DNA of 64,000 bases, from positions 1-64,000 of the forward strand of contig CABHOK010000006.1 in NCBI GenBank assembly GCA_902168205.1. The letters run 5' to 3'. The position numbers and the translations under genes are program-made. This document shows positions 63,458 to 64,000 of the stretch, piece by piece (the stretch's first letter is position 1; each line of letters starts with the position of its first letter). Below the pieces are notes generated by a model. It had not been told where the DNA came from, made no database searches, and saw only the letters and a list, made by a program, of their open reading frames with translations. This stretch comes from an uncultured Chitinophaga sp. (GTDB lineage: Bacteria > Bacteroidota > Bacteroidia > Cytophagales > Cyclobacteriaceae).

Positions 63458-64000
63458 TTGAGTATAAATAGCCGTTACGCAGATGTAAACCGAACTCCCC
63501 ACTCTCCCCCTCACATCAGCCCTGTTACAATAACAGACAGACCCACGTGGTCTGTTATGATACCGGTCTATAATGCCGGCAGCTTTCTGAAAGAAACATT
63601 GGAATCGGTATTAACCCAGGCTGAAGCCGAAAGCAATATGCAGATTGAAGTTGTAGACGACTGCAGCACAGATATAGATGTACAATCGCTCGTTGCGCAA
63701 ATTGCCTCGGGGCGTATATCCTATTTCCGTCAATCGCACAACGTAGGCAGTCTGCGCAATTTTGAGACTTGCATAAACCGCGCCACCGGGAGATATATAC
63801 ACTTATTGCACAGCGATGATGTGGTACACCCCGGCTTTTATAAAAAGCTTGGCTATCTCTTTGCGCAATACCCGGCTGCTGCGGCTGCGTTCTGTCATTA
63901 TCAGTATATAGATGAGCACGGTAATATAGTTTTGACACCGGAGCGGGAAGCCACCGAAGAAGGCATATTGAAAAACTGGCTGCTGCGATTAGCCGAACGG
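63458..64000 (+). CDS. Glycosyltransferase family 2, N-terminal fragment (runs off right edge)
   Basis: 181 codons of a GT2 enzyme are visible up to the edge. The only plausible start is TTG at 63458, 20 bases after the previous stop; an in-frame TAA precedes it at 63419-63421. About 30 residues lead into WSVMIPVYNAGSFLKETLES, EVVDDCSTDID and the metal-binding HSDDVVHPGFYKKLG. It continues the operon of surface polysaccharide genes. Specificity unknown. Confidence 0.85.
   Translation, partial: MSINSRYADVNRTPHSPPHISPVTITDRPTWSVMIPVYNAGSFLKETLESVLTQAEAESNMQIEVVDDCSTDIDVQSLVAQIASGRISYFRQSHNVGSLRNFETCINRATGRYIHLLHSDDVVHPGFYKKLGYLFAQYPAAAAAFCHYQYIDEHGNIVLTPEREATEEGILKNWLLRLAER

Noticed and set aside
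63555-63938. Minus-strand open frame of 127 codons at the right end
   Set aside because: It is opposite a clear glycosyltransferase start and has no family features.
1-64000. CRISPR arrays, insertion sequences, integrase or tRNA-associated island
   Set aside because: No regularly spaced repeats, transposase-like proteins, attachment-site repeats or tRNA genes were found.

Overview
The window comes from a Bacteroidota genome, most likely a Cytophagales (Chryseolinea/Ohtaekwangia-like) soil or freshwater bacterium. This rests on two SusC/SusD outer-membrane pairs, a FecR/ECF-sigma pair, TPR histidine kinases, LytTR/LytS regulators, many lipoprotein signal peptides, few Shine-Dalgarno sites, and recurrent TAnnTTTG promoter boxes (the Bacteroidota -7 element) just upstream of genes. 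The genus is inference; no rRNA or other taxonomic marker is present.

Layout. 1-7210: the start of a secreted protein gene at the left edge, then a SusD/SusC pair with its FecR anti-sigma factor and ECF sigma factor. 7219-15542: a TPR histidine kinase/LuxR response regulator pair, small lipoproteins, a haem-binding/cytochrome P460 fusion, an Ohr peroxidase, a DUF1223 protein and a LytS/LytTR pair. 15618-20270: methyltransferase, GNATs, and a MocR-type regulator divergent from a secreted protein with a clear operator between them. 20276-25651: M23 peptidase and two glycan-active lipoproteins, one of GH144 (endo-beta-1,2-glucanase) type. 25886-39587: mixed housekeeping and accessory genes (cyclase, large TPR hybrid-looking kinase, papain-like protease, MORN lipoprotein, carotenoid-type oxidoreductase, DUF2071, GNAT, an autoregulated XRE/membrane pair, NUDIX, S41 peptidase). 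40060-44848: a second SusC/SusD operon with a recognisable promoter and terminator. 44968-54150: HelD-like ATPase, a jelly-roll lyase-like lipoprotein, an overlapping pair of uncharacterised exported proteins, a Gfo/Idh/MocA oxidoreductase and small proteins. 54685-64000: a BON protein, then a polysaccharide synthesis/export island (Wzm/Wzt ABC transporter, five glycosyltransferases, one fused to a methyltransferase, and a polysaccharide deacetylase) running off the right edge.

How it fits together. The two Sus systems, the GH144-type protein, the CHB/discoidin lipoprotein and the lyase-like protein point to uptake and breakdown of external glycans. The right-hand island makes and exports a surface polysaccharide by the ABC-transporter route, where the C-terminal domain of the ATPase probably recognises the finished chain end.

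Most notable: a MocR regulator whose PLP-binding lysine position is serine, sitting beside a direct-plus-inverted repeat operator; an XRE regulator with a matching self-operator; a strong excess of the tetranucleotide TATA inside most genes but not in the second SusC; a single-base frameshift in a small membrane protein gene; and imperfect inverted 'word-repeat' elements between genes. No RNA genes, insertion sequences or CRISPR arrays were found.
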